This document shows, one piece after another, positions 11,601 through 22,349 of a stretch of 64,000 nucleotides of DNA (position 1 is the first letter of the stretch; every line of letters begins with the position of its first letter). The position numbers were made by a program, and so were the translations under genes. Source of the stretch: Telmatactis stephensoni (taxonomy: Eukaryota; Cnidaria; Anthozoa; Actiniaria; Isophelliidae); assembly GCA_029948255.1 (NCBI GenBank), contig JALIZF010001696.1:1-64000 (forward strand), in the 5' to 3' direction. The notes under the pieces were generated by a model. That model was not told the origin of the DNA. It did not search any database and saw only the letters and a program-made list of their open reading frames with translations.

Positions 11601-14600
11601 CTCCTCCTCCTCCTCCTCCTCCTCCTCCTCCTCCTCCTCCTCCTCCTCCTCCTCCTCCTCCTCCTCCTCCTCCTCCTCCTCCTCCTCCTCCTCCTCCTGC
11701 TCCTGCTTCTTCTTCTGCTTCTGCTTCTGCTTCTGCTTCTGCTTCTGCTTCTGCTTCTGCTTCTGCTTCTGCTTCTGCTTCTGCTTCTGCTTCTTCTTCT
11801 TCTTCTTCTGCTTCTTCTTCTTCTTCTTCTTCTTCTTTTTCTTCTGCTTCTTCTTCTTCTGCTTCTTCTTCTTCTTCTTCAACTAAATTCAACTATCTTT
11901 TTCATTAACTAATTAAGTACATTGTCTGTTAGTTAGGATATGTAATTGCATAGGGCCGAATAAGATAAAGGATTGGGATTTGAATATAATTATGAGTTTT
12001 CATTAATTGTAATATAGTAGACTAGCTGAGAATTCGTTCATTTGTTTTACAGACATGGTTTGTACCTCAGAACCTATTGATTTAGCCCTAGTTCTTGATG
12101 TGTCTTCTAGTATGAGAGTAAAAAATAAAGAGAAGTGGAAACAAATGAAGAAATTCGTTAAGCGATATCTCAAGTACTACGATATCTCTGAAAAAGGAAC
12201 TCATGTAGCCATCACAACATATGGTGATGATGCAATTGTGGACATCAACTTTGACCGAGGAACAAACGCCGCTATTCTCGATGAAACAATCGACCACCTT
12301 CGTGAAAACACCTCAAATACATACATAGATAGGGGACTTAGGGAGACATACCAAAAAGTATTCACCAAAAACAATTCGTACATGAGGTCCAAGAATGTGA
12401 CAAAGGTAAATTGTGTGTTTCTGTGTTTTTTCTCCTGTATGTTTTGTTTGTTTGCTTGCTTTGTTTCCTGGTTTGTACTATTTTCTTATCAACGTGGTTG
12501 TCGTACAGTACGTGATATTAATATAAAATATTTATTACAAACTCAAATTGCCGCGGGCAAAACTGATGAGGTAACAGACTCTTGGATGAATGGCTTTTTG
12601 GATTTAGGGATGCATGGATTCGTAGTTCCGTGGATTCGACGATTCATTAATTGTTTCATTGACACATGGTTTCACCCATTCAAAACTCGATAACTGTATT
12701 CCAGTATTATTCTAGTGTAGATTCTAGTATTCCAGTCCAGATTCTAGTATTCTAGTCTAGATTCTAGTCTACCGAAGATTCAACATTAGATTCTTATCAG
12801 ATTCTAGATTCTATTAGATTCTAGGTTAGATTCTAGTGGGAGTGCCATAGGCGTTCTGCGGGTGTTTGGTAAAAATGGCTATCGATAGCAGGTTCATGAA
12901 ACCGCAGATACTGGTAAATGTTGGGAATGGCTTAGAAAATGGGATCGATCTAAAAGTTCAAACAGAAGTCTGGCCTTGAAATGTGCAGCTCAAGAACAAG
13001 CAATACGGACAAACTATGTTGAATTTAATATTGATGTCATAAAACGGTGGATAAATGAATAAATAAGTGAAAGTAGTATATGAGGGATGGAATTAACCTT
13101 AGAGGAGGGGTGGAGTATAGAAAGAGGAGGGAGGAGGAGGAGGGAGGAGTATAGAAAGAGGAGGGGGAGGAGTACGAGGAGTATAGTTAGAGGAAGGGGG
13201 AGGAGGAGGGAGGAGTTTAGAAAGAGGAGGAGGGAGGAGTATAGAAAGAGGAGGGGGAGGAGTACGAGGAGTATAGTTAGAGGAGGGGGGAGGAGGAGGG
13301 AGGAGTTTAGAAAGAGGAGGAGGGAGGAGTATAGAAAGAGGAGGGGGAGGAGTACGAGGAGTATAGTTAGAGGAGGGGGAGGAGGGGGAGAGTATAGTTA
13401 GAGGAGGGGGGAGGAGAAGAGAGTATGTTAAGCATCGCACGACCTTGTGGTCCGTGGTCCGTTGGACCGTTGGCCCACACAAGGAACTCAAGCAACCCAC
13501 CACCCCTCCCCCTCAAGTTGATTCAAATTAGTATCCCACCACCCCTCCCCCTTGAGTTTCTAAGAATTAGTCCACAACCATGAAATCGTTGTGGACTTGT
13601 TGCGGTTACGGTGAGTGAACACGAAAATGTTGTGGTAGTTATAGTGAGTGAACACTGAGTCCTCCCTTAGTCTATAAGAATTAGTGCGCAAGTACTAGAA
13701 GTGGTCCACAAACACAAGAATTAGCCGCAAGCACTAGTGCACAACCATGACGAATCGTTGCGAATAAATTTGTGAACAGTATGCAAATGATTCTCTGTTC
13801 TTTTATTTTGAAGTTGCCCGACATGTCTTTTGTGACATCAAACAGCCGTTCTAAGTCCTATTGTATTGCTAAACTCTTTTTAAGCGTAAGCCTCTCTTCC
13901 AATGACTTATAAGTGGACACTTAAAAGTAGCTTACTTAGAATTATTTACAATGAGTTAGTGAACTTCTTAAACAAAGGATTTTTCAGTCCACTAAAATCA
14001 ACAATCCCTCCGCATACTAATGAGTTCAAAGATTTGTATGCCCACAAGTATCTATATTGTCTTCAAGACAATGTCACTTTTCAAAGTTTTAGCGCACTCA
14101 ATTGGAAAGCATGATTTAAATCACTCAATGCATATAGAAATAAACACAGACTCTTGATTTTAACAAGTCACTTTTATTTTTCAAACTATAAAAGTTTAGT
14201 TTACATCATCATCATTGCTGGAACGAGTATTATGCCACTAGTAAAGCTGAGTCCGCTTCTTAGCCACTCTCATAGATCTTCGTACACGTATGCGATCAGC
14301 TTTTAGATAGGGGCCCACAGCTTTCTGAGCGTCATCATCCATGTAATTCTTTATCAGGTCATATCGAATCTTAGTAACACACCCTAGAGCACCTATCACT
14401 TTTTTTAATAGTTAAAACAACTTTATTGAAAACATATAAATCCTATATACAAACTCCATAACTATTTGTAAGAATTTGTAACAATTATTAAAAGAAGCCT
14501 TGAAATGTGCAGCTCAAGAACAAGCAATACGGACAAACTATGTTAAATTTAATATTCATTGATGATAAAACAGTGGAGTCACCATCCTGTAGATTGTTCA

Positions 14601-17600
14601 GTGGACAAAGAAGTGAGACTGTATACCACGTTATTAGTGAGTGTGCAAAGCTGGCCCAGAGAGAATACAAAAGGAGGCATGATAAGATAGGGAAAATAGT
14701 TTATTGGAAGCTTTGTGGGAAATACAACCACCTTGACAGAAAGCAAAAAGTAGTATGAGCAAAAACCAGAGAGTGTTATGGAGAATGATGCTGTTAAGAT
14801 ACTTTCGGATATGAATATACAGTGTGACCATGTAATTGATCGAGCAAGAAGATATTGTTGTTGTTGAAAAAGATGGAAGAATATGTAAGGTAGTTGACAT
14901 TGCGATCCCAGGTGATAGTACGTAGAATCTTTGAAAAGGAAACACAAAAAGTAGAAAAGTATATTAGGACCTTCAGAACATTATATGGAACATGAGAAAG
15001 GTAATGGTAATTCCAGTAGTGATAGGTGCTCTGGGTGTGTTACTAAGATTCGCAGACTCATAGTTTTATGGATTTTTCTTATTAATACAGATTCACCTTT
15101 TTACGGTTTCAAGGGCTCATAGTTTCATAGTTTCATAGATTCGTTTATTCATTACTTGTCAGTTTCTACTACTTTATTAACCGATTCACTGATTTAGACC
15201 TTCACGGATTCATCTGTAACCAGGTAACTTTCACATCGTGCCAACTAATTTTGGCAAGGATTGTAGCTATATTCAATACCTTTAGTTGCATGACGTTATA
15301 CATTATACCGCTAGGATTAGACACGTTATCCTGACATTTGTCTGCGGACAAAGAACGGATTCAAATAGTAACGCATGTAGACAAAATTTTTATTCATATT
15401 TTCAGGTTCTAGTACTTTTCACCGACGGTTATCAAACCGAAGATGGAGAGTATGAACCACCAGAAAACGAAGCCCATATACTGAAAAAGGACAGAGGTGT
15501 GATTATTTACACAGTTGGTGTCGGTGAGCTCGGTAAGGAAATCGACGAAAAGCAGCTGCAAAAAATTGCCACAAATAAGTCCTATTACTTCCATGCCGAA
15601 ACATTCGATGACTTGACGAAGGTAGCAGAAAAGTTGATCAACAAACAATGTAAACGTAAGTATTTCTGGAATACAAATTTACTGCAAGCTTGCAAAGGTT
15701 CCCCGCGGTTAGACCTACTCTATATAGGGTCTAAACTTGCCTTATTTAACTCGCCTTAGCTCGCATAGGATTTCACTAAAAGTAAATGAGGAGGGGTCAT
15801 TTTCCCTTATAGCTCGCCTTTAAATCGTCTAAACGCGCTGTAACTCGCTGCGTTAAGACGAGTTTAGACCCTAGAGTTGACCTTCCGGTTGGCTCAGTTG
15901 AGCGTTATTCCTGTCCAGCAATGCCGAGCCCTTGTCAGACCAACGCTAGTGACTGGTTGCCCTAATCTTACACCTGATCATGAGACAAAATTGCAGTTAT
16001 TATTACCGTCCCTCAAATTTTTGCAGACCTCATACGCTTCTCCATGCATGTCGAGTTACCGTTTGGATGCAAAAATTTCCCCAACAAGAACGCAAGGATT
16101 TCAGCGTACATTTTCAAGTTGTATATTTTCCATCGTAAGCCTCCATCGCTCCTAGTGTATTGCCTTCATTTTCAAAGCAAATTCCTCGTAAGGGCTCACA
16201 GTAGTAAAGGCGAGGCTCACAGGAGTAAACTGCCGATATAACCACCTAGCAGAAAGAGAATAACTGTATACGATATTGGAAATTCGTTCGAAAATAGTAG
16301 AAACTAGTTTTCGGTCCAATGGCACATTTATTTATTTGTGATTTTAGGTTAAAAAAAAAAAAAATTTCTACTGATTTCTACATAATTTCCAGTATCGTAT
16401 ACACTTATTTTCTTTCTGCCAGGTACCGGTTGTACGAAGGTTGGATAAAGTTATCCACCGGATAAGAGTTATCCGCTGTATAGATTTTGTATAGATTTTA
16501 TCCGCTGGATAAGGATTTATCCGCTGGATAGCGCTATTCACCCTTCGTACAACCGGCCCCAGGTGGATATTTCGGCAGTGTCTATTCCTATGAGCCTCGC
16601 TATCATGCTGGGAATCTTGATATCTCGAACATGGCCTATTGGTTTTGGTTTTGTTGGTTGGTTGGTTGGTTGGTTGGTTGGTTGGTTGGTTGGTTGGTTG
16701 GTTGGTTGGTTGGTTGGTTAGTTGGTTGGTGTTTAGTTTTGTTTGTTTGTTTGTTTGTTCCAAAAATATTTATCATTCCAAACATTTACAAGTGCTCCTT
16801 ATTTTTCAATATTGAGTTTGTTTTCTTGTGTTATCTCTCACTCTCGATCTTAACTGTTTAGTTGTTCCCAAACCAACAACTCCCAAACCAACACCAAAAA
16901 AAGGTAAGTCCAGTTTAGTTTTCATTTTTAACATTTTATATCAAATTATTGGCTGTTTCGTTTGCATGATTTGGTAATATACTAAAATGCTTTGTCCAAT
17001 TTCTTTTGCAAACAGTGTTCCGGTGCCAATTGAACGAATTAACGCCATCGTGCAAATGTTCTATTGATAGATAAAATCTTGTATTTATATAGTATCTATT
17101 ATCTCAGTATAGACATTAGATAAATCATAATATATACAAATTAAAATCATTTTTCACTGTCCTCTACTTTATCCTTTCGCTATTATTTTTACATTAAAAT
17201 TCCTTAAAAAATATTCAGTTATTCGCTGTAGCCACAGGAAGCCCAGCTTAATTGTGGATTTTACGACTCTATCATTTTCACCCACAACTGGGGGCCAACC
17301 ACTTAGCTGTGTACACTAGTGAGAAACATCTGCGCATGCTCGTAGTCACGTCTTCTTGCTTTTGTAAACCTAATTAATTTCGCTTTTACACTTGCCTTCG
17401 ACAATGGTTTTCACAAAATGTCAAAACTTAAGGTCAATTCTTAAAACTTAGGGGCCATATTCACCGATAATGCCTTCATTAATGCAACATCTTTGTCTCA
17501 TAAAAGTATACAAGAGCAATTTTATGTATACACCGATAATTCAAGCATTTCATTTCAAGTTCACACATTTCTTAAGAAAACAACGTAATATGCACGCATG

Positions 17601-20600
17601 GGCAAACGTTTTCCACAAGTGCATTATTAAACTTGATAAGAAAAAGTATCATGCATCTAAAATATCACCATTACTGGAAATCAACAACTTGGGATTCCTG
17701 TGGCCACAACGCTATTAAGGAATTGTGTTTGCGCATGCGCTGTTGGGTTTCCTGTGCTGACCGTGAAACACAAGGAAAAGCAAAAAATGGCGCCTTCAGT
17801 GAAAGAAAGTTGAATTTCCCAAATTTTCAAATTATTGTAAAAAATTAAACCGTAAGCCGTAATAATAGAGCAGATTTCGTATGACGGTGAAAAACTACGG
17901 CACGGTTACGGCGCGACACGGACACGGCACGGAACCTCGCCTGCTGATGTCTTTCTAAATTTGTAAAGAAATCAGCAGGCGAGGTTCCGTGCCGTGTCCG
18001 TGTCGCGCCGTAACCGTGCCGTAGTTTTTCACACTCATACGAAACCTGCACTAGGAAAAACTAACCCGGCGTTAGCAGTAATGAAAAGTAAGTCGTTGTA
18101 GCTTTTCCAGCGTTCTCAACAATATCAATTAAATTTTAACCATCACAAACAATGGAAATTAGTTATCAACCCATTTTAAAGGGCCACTTGGACGAAAATC
18201 GGTTATATTCAAAACCGATTAATACTGATTATTTCTATCTGAAGATGAACACAGCTGAAAAACTAGGCCATCATCGTTTGAGTTTTGCGATAAATGTCCC
18301 TCATTATAGAGAAATTATCATTCAAAATCTTAAAGAACAATAGGGTTGTATGTATGACGTCATACATACACAATTTGAAAGCTTGAATACTTGACAGTTT
18401 CTACCTGTTTCTTTTGAATGCAAAGAAAATGTTGCTTCATGATGACTATTGGATTCATTAAGCAAAAATTAAGCAATGTTTTAAGCCATTCTTTAATTTT
18501 CATGGATTTTCGTCCAAGTAGCACTTTCAACCATAATTATAAAAACGCTAAAACATTAACCGTTAATCGTAATAGCCACCACCCCACTAAGACCGTCTTA
18601 TAAGACTGAATATAAGCTTCACATCTGCTATCGCATATGCAATGACTTTTGCTTTGAGTTATGACAGGTGATGGGTCGTGGATGTGTTTACCTACAGTGA
18701 ATGCATGAACAAAATTTTGCGCGAGTCAAAAACTGGGAGGCTTTTGGCTAACGTAACTAATTCATTCATGCATAAAGGTGATCAAAAATAAATTGAGCGA
18801 CTTTGGTTTATATATATTCCAATGCCATGATGGTCAACTGAGAATTAATATTGATGATTCTCAATGGATGTTATTCCTCAGAACGGAACAAATCGCAAAT
18901 AAAACAAGCTTCGGAAAATCTATCGGCATTCAGCAACGCCTAGAAACTCGACATAATGCTTTTGGATCACATTGTTTGCATGCATGCCTCACCTTAAACT
19001 TTAAGGGAAATTTGCCTGGAAAATGACATAACAATGTATTTGCTCTTCAGTTCCCTGTCCACGTCCTGTTGACGTTGCGTTAATTCTTGATTCGTCTAAC
19101 AGTATTGGTACGTCTCAGTGGAAAGACGAGGTGCGCTTTGCCAAGCGTATAGTTGATTGCTTTAAAGTCGGCCCCAAAGACAGTCATGTGGCCATCATTA
19201 GGTACAATGCAGATCCCAAACTCGTGATGAGCTTCAAAGAAGGACAACAAAGCAATGAGGATGTCACTCAACGTATTGAAAAGTTTGAGAAATACATATA
19301 TACTAAAGCGAACTATTCCAAAGGGCTCACTTTCATCGATAAGGCGCTTGAGATGGCGAACAGCCAGGTATTCACAGAAGCAGGTGGTATGAGAAGCGAT
19401 GTTAAAAAGGTATATATATATATATTACCTTACACAACTGATATAATTTGTTTTTCAACACTAACAAATAAACAGTAGCAATATAACGAGTTACAGATTG
19501 ATTTGTCAAAGTGTTTTACAGGTTGAAAAATATGTTTTGATTCATCTGTTTTTGTTTGTTTGTTTGTTTGTTTGTTTGTTTGTTTGTTTGTTTGTTTGTT
19601 TGTTTGTTTGTTTGTTTGTTTGTTTGTTTGTTTGTTTGTTTGTTTGTACTCTAATGATACATTAGCTGTAAAACATGAAATCAAAAACATGTACATGTAC
19701 ATGTACATGTAAACTAAGACGAAATAGAATGCAGTGCCAGACAACCGTTTGAGAAAAAAATGTATTTTATTGTTTGCTTAATTCGTTTTGTTTGTTTGTT
19801 TGCTTTTTTATATCTCAATCAAATTAAGTGCGCGTTGCATTGTTTGAGGTCATAGGTATATCTGGTGCATATTAAAGGGTTATTAACCGAGCGCGAGGTC
19901 TGTATGGGAAAATATCAGACCGAGGTCTTGACTGTACAAAAAGACCGAGGTCTGATATTTATTTTTCCCATACAGACCGAGCAATCGAGGTTAATAACTT
20001 ATTTATTATATGGCTTTGAGAAATCCCGCCAATCAATTGCCAAACGCAAACTTTTCTTTTCATCCGGGACAGCGGTCCTGATATGGCAAAATACAGACCA
20101 TGCGTTAGCCAATCAGAATTCAGGAAATTATCTAGCCATATAATAAAGGTGCATATCAAAGTACAGATGCACGCAAAAATGGAATCATTCGTTAACTATT
20201 TTACGCTCTTATTTCTTCGACAGGTTTGTATCATCATGACAGATGGAATGCAAACCAACTTCAAAGTTGCCTATACGCCTCCCAGTAAAGCAGTCGTTCC
20301 ACTGAAGAGAAAAGGCGTGGAAGTGTTTACTGTTGGAATTACAGGCGATATTGATGTAGACGAGTTGGTGAAAACAGCTAGCCTTCCTGACCATTGTTTC
20401 TCTACCGAGTATTTCTATGAATTAGAGAAAAAGGCAAAAGAGATTGGCATGCAGATCTGTGAGGGTGGGTATTCAAATAAGTGAGAATTATTTATAGCAA
20501 GTACTTGCCTACACTGTGTTTACGACTTATGAAGAATGCACATACATAAAACTTACAAGCGAGCGAGAAAGTAACGAGTGAGTTTTAATTATGTTCCGTA

Positions 20601-21355
20601 CCTTAACTATTTTCTAGATAGATAGCATAAATTTTATCATTCCATTGTCACGTGACCACTTAATGTCACCATTTTTATTGCTACATCATATAGTATCTTG
20701 ATAAGATAAGAGAGATAAAATATACTCTATTTACCCTCGGGTGTAAGTGAGACTGGTTAGGTCTCTAGCAGTTACGTGCTAATTATGCCCAGAATAATAA
20801 ACTTGATATAAACTTCTGCCTAAATATGAATACCATAGCAAAGGCTGAAATTCATGGAATGATAAAAATAAACGTGGTTTTCAGTGATATCGTTTTGAAC
20901 CAGGCCTTTACCATACTTGTTAAGGTGCTGTTTTCAATAAGCTTGTTTATAAGCGGGCAAGTAGTTTACATTCTAAGTGAGCGATTTCGCGGCCCCAGGC
21001 TGGGTTAGTCGCGGGACTAGTTTATAAGCCCAGACGAAAAGACACAATCTTCCTGGGAAGCAAGTGAAAGATTATTTATGGTCCTGGTTTTCATATATAC
21101 ATCTCAACCAAAAGACATGTAAAACTCGTTGAACTAGCCCGGGACGCAATTTCCTAATGTAAATATACCCTAACAGATAAATTCTGGCGCTTTGTTTTTA
21201 GTCTAAACATTTAGCCCATGAATAATGATATATAGAACAAAGCTGATAATACGCTTCCTTGGTTGTTACTGTTGAAGAAATAGAGTAATATATACTAGTT
21301 AGGTTCAATCATCTCTAATTTCCAGCCTTTCCTGTTTTCAGTTTATCCAGTTTGA
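8565..21355 (+). CDS. Gene 1: secreted protein with two vWA domains (predicted 451 aa)
   Basis: Join 8565-8661, 12053-12405, 15406-15655, 16862-16903, 19051-19409, 20224-20464 and 21342-21355; total 1356 nt including stop, frame closed. Order: hydrophobic signal peptide (about residues 1-20, cleavage likely after GFC); vWA domain 1 (about 38-230); Pro/Lys linker; type-B vWA domain 2 (about 250-445); tail VYPV. Both domains keep the MIDAS triad: DVSSS or DSSNS, a central Thr, and TDG. Each is bracketed by two cysteines. Potential N-glycosylation sites: NNS and NVT in domain 1, NYS in domain 2. Known vWA proteins of this shape act outside the cell in adhesion or matrix assembly; the ligand here is unknown. 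Unlike genes 2 and 3 it has no 8-Cys module. The splice after 20464 uses GTGGGT, a weaker donor than its paralogues use; reading through would add a few residues and stop at 20481-20483. Confidence 0.82.
8689..9452. mobile_element. 764-bp non-autonomous element with TTAA-type inverted ends
   Basis: Terminal inverted repeats TTAAGGTGATTCCTCTG (8689-8705) and, reversed, TTAAGGTAATTCCTCTG (9436-9452) differ at one base. It sits in intron 1 of gene 1. Two internal copies of GGGGGTCACGGT lie near 8795 and 9189. The 111-codon frame at 8891-9226 lies wholly inside, has no recognisable domain, and is probably not a gene. A TTAA at each end recalls piggyBac-style targets, but the termini do not match the canonical piggyBac start. 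Confidence 0.65.
9527..9644. repeat. Pentanucleotide array (CTAAG)n, about 23 copies
   Basis: Near-perfect tandem CTAAG of about 118 bp in intron 1 of gene 1, ending exactly where the MITE at 9645 begins. Confidence 0.95.
9645..9919. mobile_element. Harbinger/Tourist-like MITE
   Basis: 275 bp with ends GGCCTAGGGCAAACGTCGAA and, reversed, GGCCCAGGGCAAACGTCGAA. It is flanked on both sides by TAA, the 3-bp target of PIF/Harbinger elements. The interior is full of GTCGAAT-like words. No coding capacity. Confidence 0.7.
9920..11092. other. Gene 1 intron 1, unassigned part
   Basis: AT-rich intronic DNA. Frames at 10092-10408 lack any recognisable domain. No RNA gene or element ends seen. Confidence 0.4.
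11093..11698. repeat. Perfect (CCT)n array, about 202 units
   Basis: About 606 bp of uninterrupted CCT on the + strand inside intron 1 of gene 1. Translated, it gives poly-Pro, poly-Gly or poly-Glu frames, which are artefacts. It is an all-pyrimidine/all-purine tract able to form triplex (H) DNA in principle. Confidence 0.98.
11699..11880. repeat. (CTGCTT)n followed by (CTT)n tract
   Basis: Hexamer CTGCTT in about 13 tandem copies, then interrupted CTT triplets. It is continuous with the CCT array and looks like stepwise decay and re-expansion of one pyrimidine tract. Confidence 0.95.
12053..12405 (+). CDS. Gene 1 exon 2: vWA domain 1, first half
   Basis: Phase 1 in, phase 0 out. Reads [20 protein letters not shown], so the MIDAS DxSxS is present, with the central Thr in NTYIDRGL. 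This domain is diverged from both type A and type B. The ATG at 12055 is internal, because the acceptor at 12051-12052 supplies the frame from exon 1. Confidence 0.85.
12721..13070 (+). mobile_element. ATTCTAG-rich repeats and a fragment of a non-LTR retrotransposon ORF
   Basis: 12710-12835 is a degenerate tandem of ATTCTAG-type words. 12897-13050 translates on the + strand into short matches ([14 protein letters not shown]) that recur at 14500-14550, where they lead into a zinc-knuckle stretch. The frame is broken. Intron 2 of gene 1. Confidence 0.45.
13105..13425. repeat. Purine-rich minisatellite, 90-bp unit
   Basis: Units of GGAGGAGTATAGAAAGAGGA type recur. AGGAGTTTAG at 13211 and 13301 gives a period of 90 bp, about three copies plus a partial one. 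The Arg/Glu-rich and Pro-rich frames across it are artefacts. Confidence 0.9.
13860..14145 (+). other. Small open frame with a poly(A)-like end, unknown
   Basis: A 70-codon frame (13902-14114) with no recognised domain is followed at about 14138 by AATAAA. It lies in a retroelement-rich intron and may be the end of a decayed element. Low confidence as a gene. Confidence 0.2.
14190..14400 (-). mobile_element. 3' end of a non-LTR retroelement ORF, inverted
   Basis: Read on the minus strand it begins GATAGGTGCTCTAGGG and shares GTGTTACTAAGATTCG with the + strand copy near 15030. The two fragments therefore face each other. Translation gives a basic C-terminal stretch ending in a stop near 14235. 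Decayed, intronic. Confidence 0.5.
14495..15060 (+). mobile_element. Broken non-LTR retrotransposon ORF2 C-terminus
   Basis: The + strand reads a CCHC-like segment (SPSCRLF, then [20 protein letters not shown]) followed by [12 protein letters not shown]. Downstream, in shifted frames, is an acidic VVVEKDGR and VDIAIPGD stretch and a [11 protein letters not shown] end. This arrangement resembles the C-terminus of cnidarian non-LTR retrotransposons with a restriction-like endonuclease. Several frameshifts and stops make it dead. Intron 2 of gene 1. Confidence 0.6.
15406..15655 (+). CDS. Gene 1 exon 3: vWA domain 1, second half
   Basis: Phase 0 in, phase 1 out. Starts [14 protein letters not shown], carrying the third MIDAS aspartate, and continues through [18 protein letters not shown] to the closing cysteine in KQCK. 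Donor GTAAGT. Confidence 0.87.
15876..15970 (+). mobile_element. SINE fragment, tRNA-like head
   Basis: TTGGCTCAGTTGAGCG matches a Pol III A-box context, and ACCAACGCTAGTGACTGGTT recurs at 56518-56540, where a B-box is retained. Together they outline one tRNA-derived SINE family. Confidence 0.5.
16200..16612. mobile_element. Nested inverted-repeat elements
   Basis: Three shells face each other. GCGAGGCTCACAGGAGTAAA near 16210 pairs with its reverse near 16575-16605. GCAGAAAGAGAATAACTGTA (16250) pairs with 16372-16423. GGTTGTACGAAGG (16428) pairs with CCTTCGTACAACC near 16540-16555. The last encloses a small MITE rich in TTATCCGCTGGATA. It lies just before the gene 1 linker exon. Confidence 0.6.
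16652..16730. repeat. (TTGG)n microsatellite
   Basis: About 17 copies of TTGG with one interruption, intron 3 of gene 1. Confidence 0.95.
16862..16903 (+). CDS. Gene 1 exon 4: Pro/Lys linker
   Basis: A 42-nt symmetric phase 1-1 exon reading [14 protein letters not shown], between a TTTAG acceptor and a GTAAGT donor. It separates the two vWA domains as a rigid spacer. Equivalent linkers occur at 37792, 51243 and 56960. Confidence 0.8.
17871..18050. mobile_element. Near-perfect hairpin element, arms about 80 bp
   Basis: Left arm TTTCGTATGACGGTGAAAAA through AACCTCGCCTGCTGAT; the right arm is its reverse complement. The loop is about 15 nt. It is GC-rich (GGCACGGTTACGGCGC) against an AT-rich background, and lies within the 1.4-kb segment absent from psi-A. 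Confidence 0.8.
18183..18450. repeat. Interspersed repeat with a CRE-like palindrome
   Basis: Shares GAAAATCGGT, CTGATTATTTCTAT, AAAGAACAATAGG and AAGAAAATGTTGCTTCAT in order with 41807-42075. At 18348-18369 there is a 22-bp perfect palindrome centred on TGACGTCA; the copy near 41984 keeps ATGACGTCAT. Confidence 0.6.
19051..19409 (+). CDS. Gene 1 exon 5: type-B vWA domain 2, first half
   Basis: Phase 1 in, phase 0 out. [20 protein letters not shown] holds the MIDAS DxSxS. Later come [17 protein letters not shown] and [14 protein letters not shown] (sequon NYS and the metal-site Thr). The exon is intact here but broken in psi-A. Confidence 0.87.
19549..19647. repeat. (TTTG)n microsatellite
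   Basis: About 24 copies of TTTG in intron 5 of gene 1; the equivalent intron of psi-A lacks it. Confidence 0.95.
19877..20000. mobile_element. Hairpin element in gene 1 intron 5
   Basis: TTATTAACCGAGCGCGAGGT through AAATATCAGACCGAGGTC faces its reverse complement ending in GGTTAATAAC. It is absent from the psi-A intron. A weaker ATATGGC/GCCATAT pair flanks 20015-20145. Confidence 0.65.
20224..20464 (+). CDS. Gene 1 exon 6: type-B vWA domain 2, second half
   Basis: Phase 0 in, phase 1 out. [20 protein letters not shown] leads into [20 protein letters not shown], ending MQICEG. The donor GTGGGT is weak but lies exactly where genes 2 and 3 splice with GTAAGC and GTAGGC. Confidence 0.8.
21342..21355 (+). 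CDS. Gene 1 exon 7: terminal exon
   Basis: Acceptor TTTTCAG, then VYPV and TGA. A second AG nine bases downstream (TTTATCCAG) would give a tail three residues shorter with the same stop. The 3' UTR (GCAACATACAAAACTGAAAT) is shared with gene 3 and psi-A. Confidence 0.7.
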
Positions 21356-21581
21356 AACCTGCAGCAACATACAAAACTGAAATGGACTCTTTGGCATGGA
21401 AGAACACAATGAAACGAGATTGATATCATTAATTTAATGTAAGCAAATGTGTGGAATAAGAATCGGGTAGTCTAGTCTGTGTTGTTGACGCATTTGATCA
21501 AAATGTACAAACCACAGAAAAATCAGCTTCTAACCACACCATAAATGAATTTTAACAACAAATATTGTAAAGACTGAAGTC

Positions 21582-21587
21582 AATAAA
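21582..21587 (+). terminator. Poly(A) signal of gene 1
   Basis: AATAAA about 230 bp after the stop, in the context GACTGAAGTCAATAAA conserved in psi-A and gene 3. Confidence 0.7.
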
Positions 21588-21896
21588 AACAATTAGAAGC
21601 ATCAGAAAGTTGTAATCAGCATCACCGCAAACGATAGGGTGATAAATCGTTTATTGCCTCTCATATTAAGAACACAGGTAATAATTTAATTGATGTTTTC
21701 AGTAGCATATTCAAATAGAGATGCTTCCGAGTTTTTGCTGATCCACCGCGGCATCGTCAGGGACTGAGGAAAGATATTCAGTCAGTGCAAGTAATAGCAT
21801 TTGCTGTGTGATGGAGGGCGTTGCACTGGCTGAATATCTTCTTCAATCCATGCCGTAGATCAGCGAAATTTTAGAAAAATCTTTCCAAGATGAATC

Positions 21897-22164
21897 ACAG
21901 TCGATCCCGAAAAGATTGTTTAGTTGAAAAGACATAAAGACAACAACAAAGTCATTTGCATAAAACTCTTTTTTAAATTCTCGGCAAGTTTCAATTTAAA
22001 ACTTCAGATAAAATCGCTTATTAATGCTATCTACAGCAGTGCATTGGGATTTTGCAACCTGATATTGAAGATTCTTGTAAAAACTTAAAAACATGTAATA
22101 TGCAAATGACTTTGTTGTTCTCTAAACATCTTTTCAACTGAACAACCTTTTCGGGATTGACTGT
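21897..22164. mobile_element. 268-bp inverted-repeat element downstream of gene 1
   Basis: Ends ACAGTCGATCCCGAAAAG and, reversed, ACAGTCAATCCCGAAAAG, with arms continuing through TTGAAAAGA and AAGTCATTTGCAT. The psi-A block lacks it. Confidence 0.7.
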
Positions 22165-22349
22165 ATAAGATTCACTTGAACACAATGCCGCATATATTCA
22201 TACAAGTAACAGCGTTACGGCATTACAAAACAGATAGTCCCCAGTCGGCATAGTCCATCATGCCGTCTCAGGACCCCTTTCGCACCATTATTTAGAGTCA
22301 AATGAGTTCATAAGCTTTTTTGAATGCCAGTTAAGGTGATAGTCTTTTA

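Noticed and set aside
10906..11908. Long frames of poly-Gly, poly-Glu/Lys or poly-Pro/Ser
   Set aside because: They are readings of the CCT and CTGCTT microsatellites in an intron; flanking residues match no protein and the exon structure of gene 1 skips this region.
13087..13503. Arg/Glu-rich and Pro-rich frames
   Set aside because: Translation of a 90-bp purine minisatellite, in both strands.
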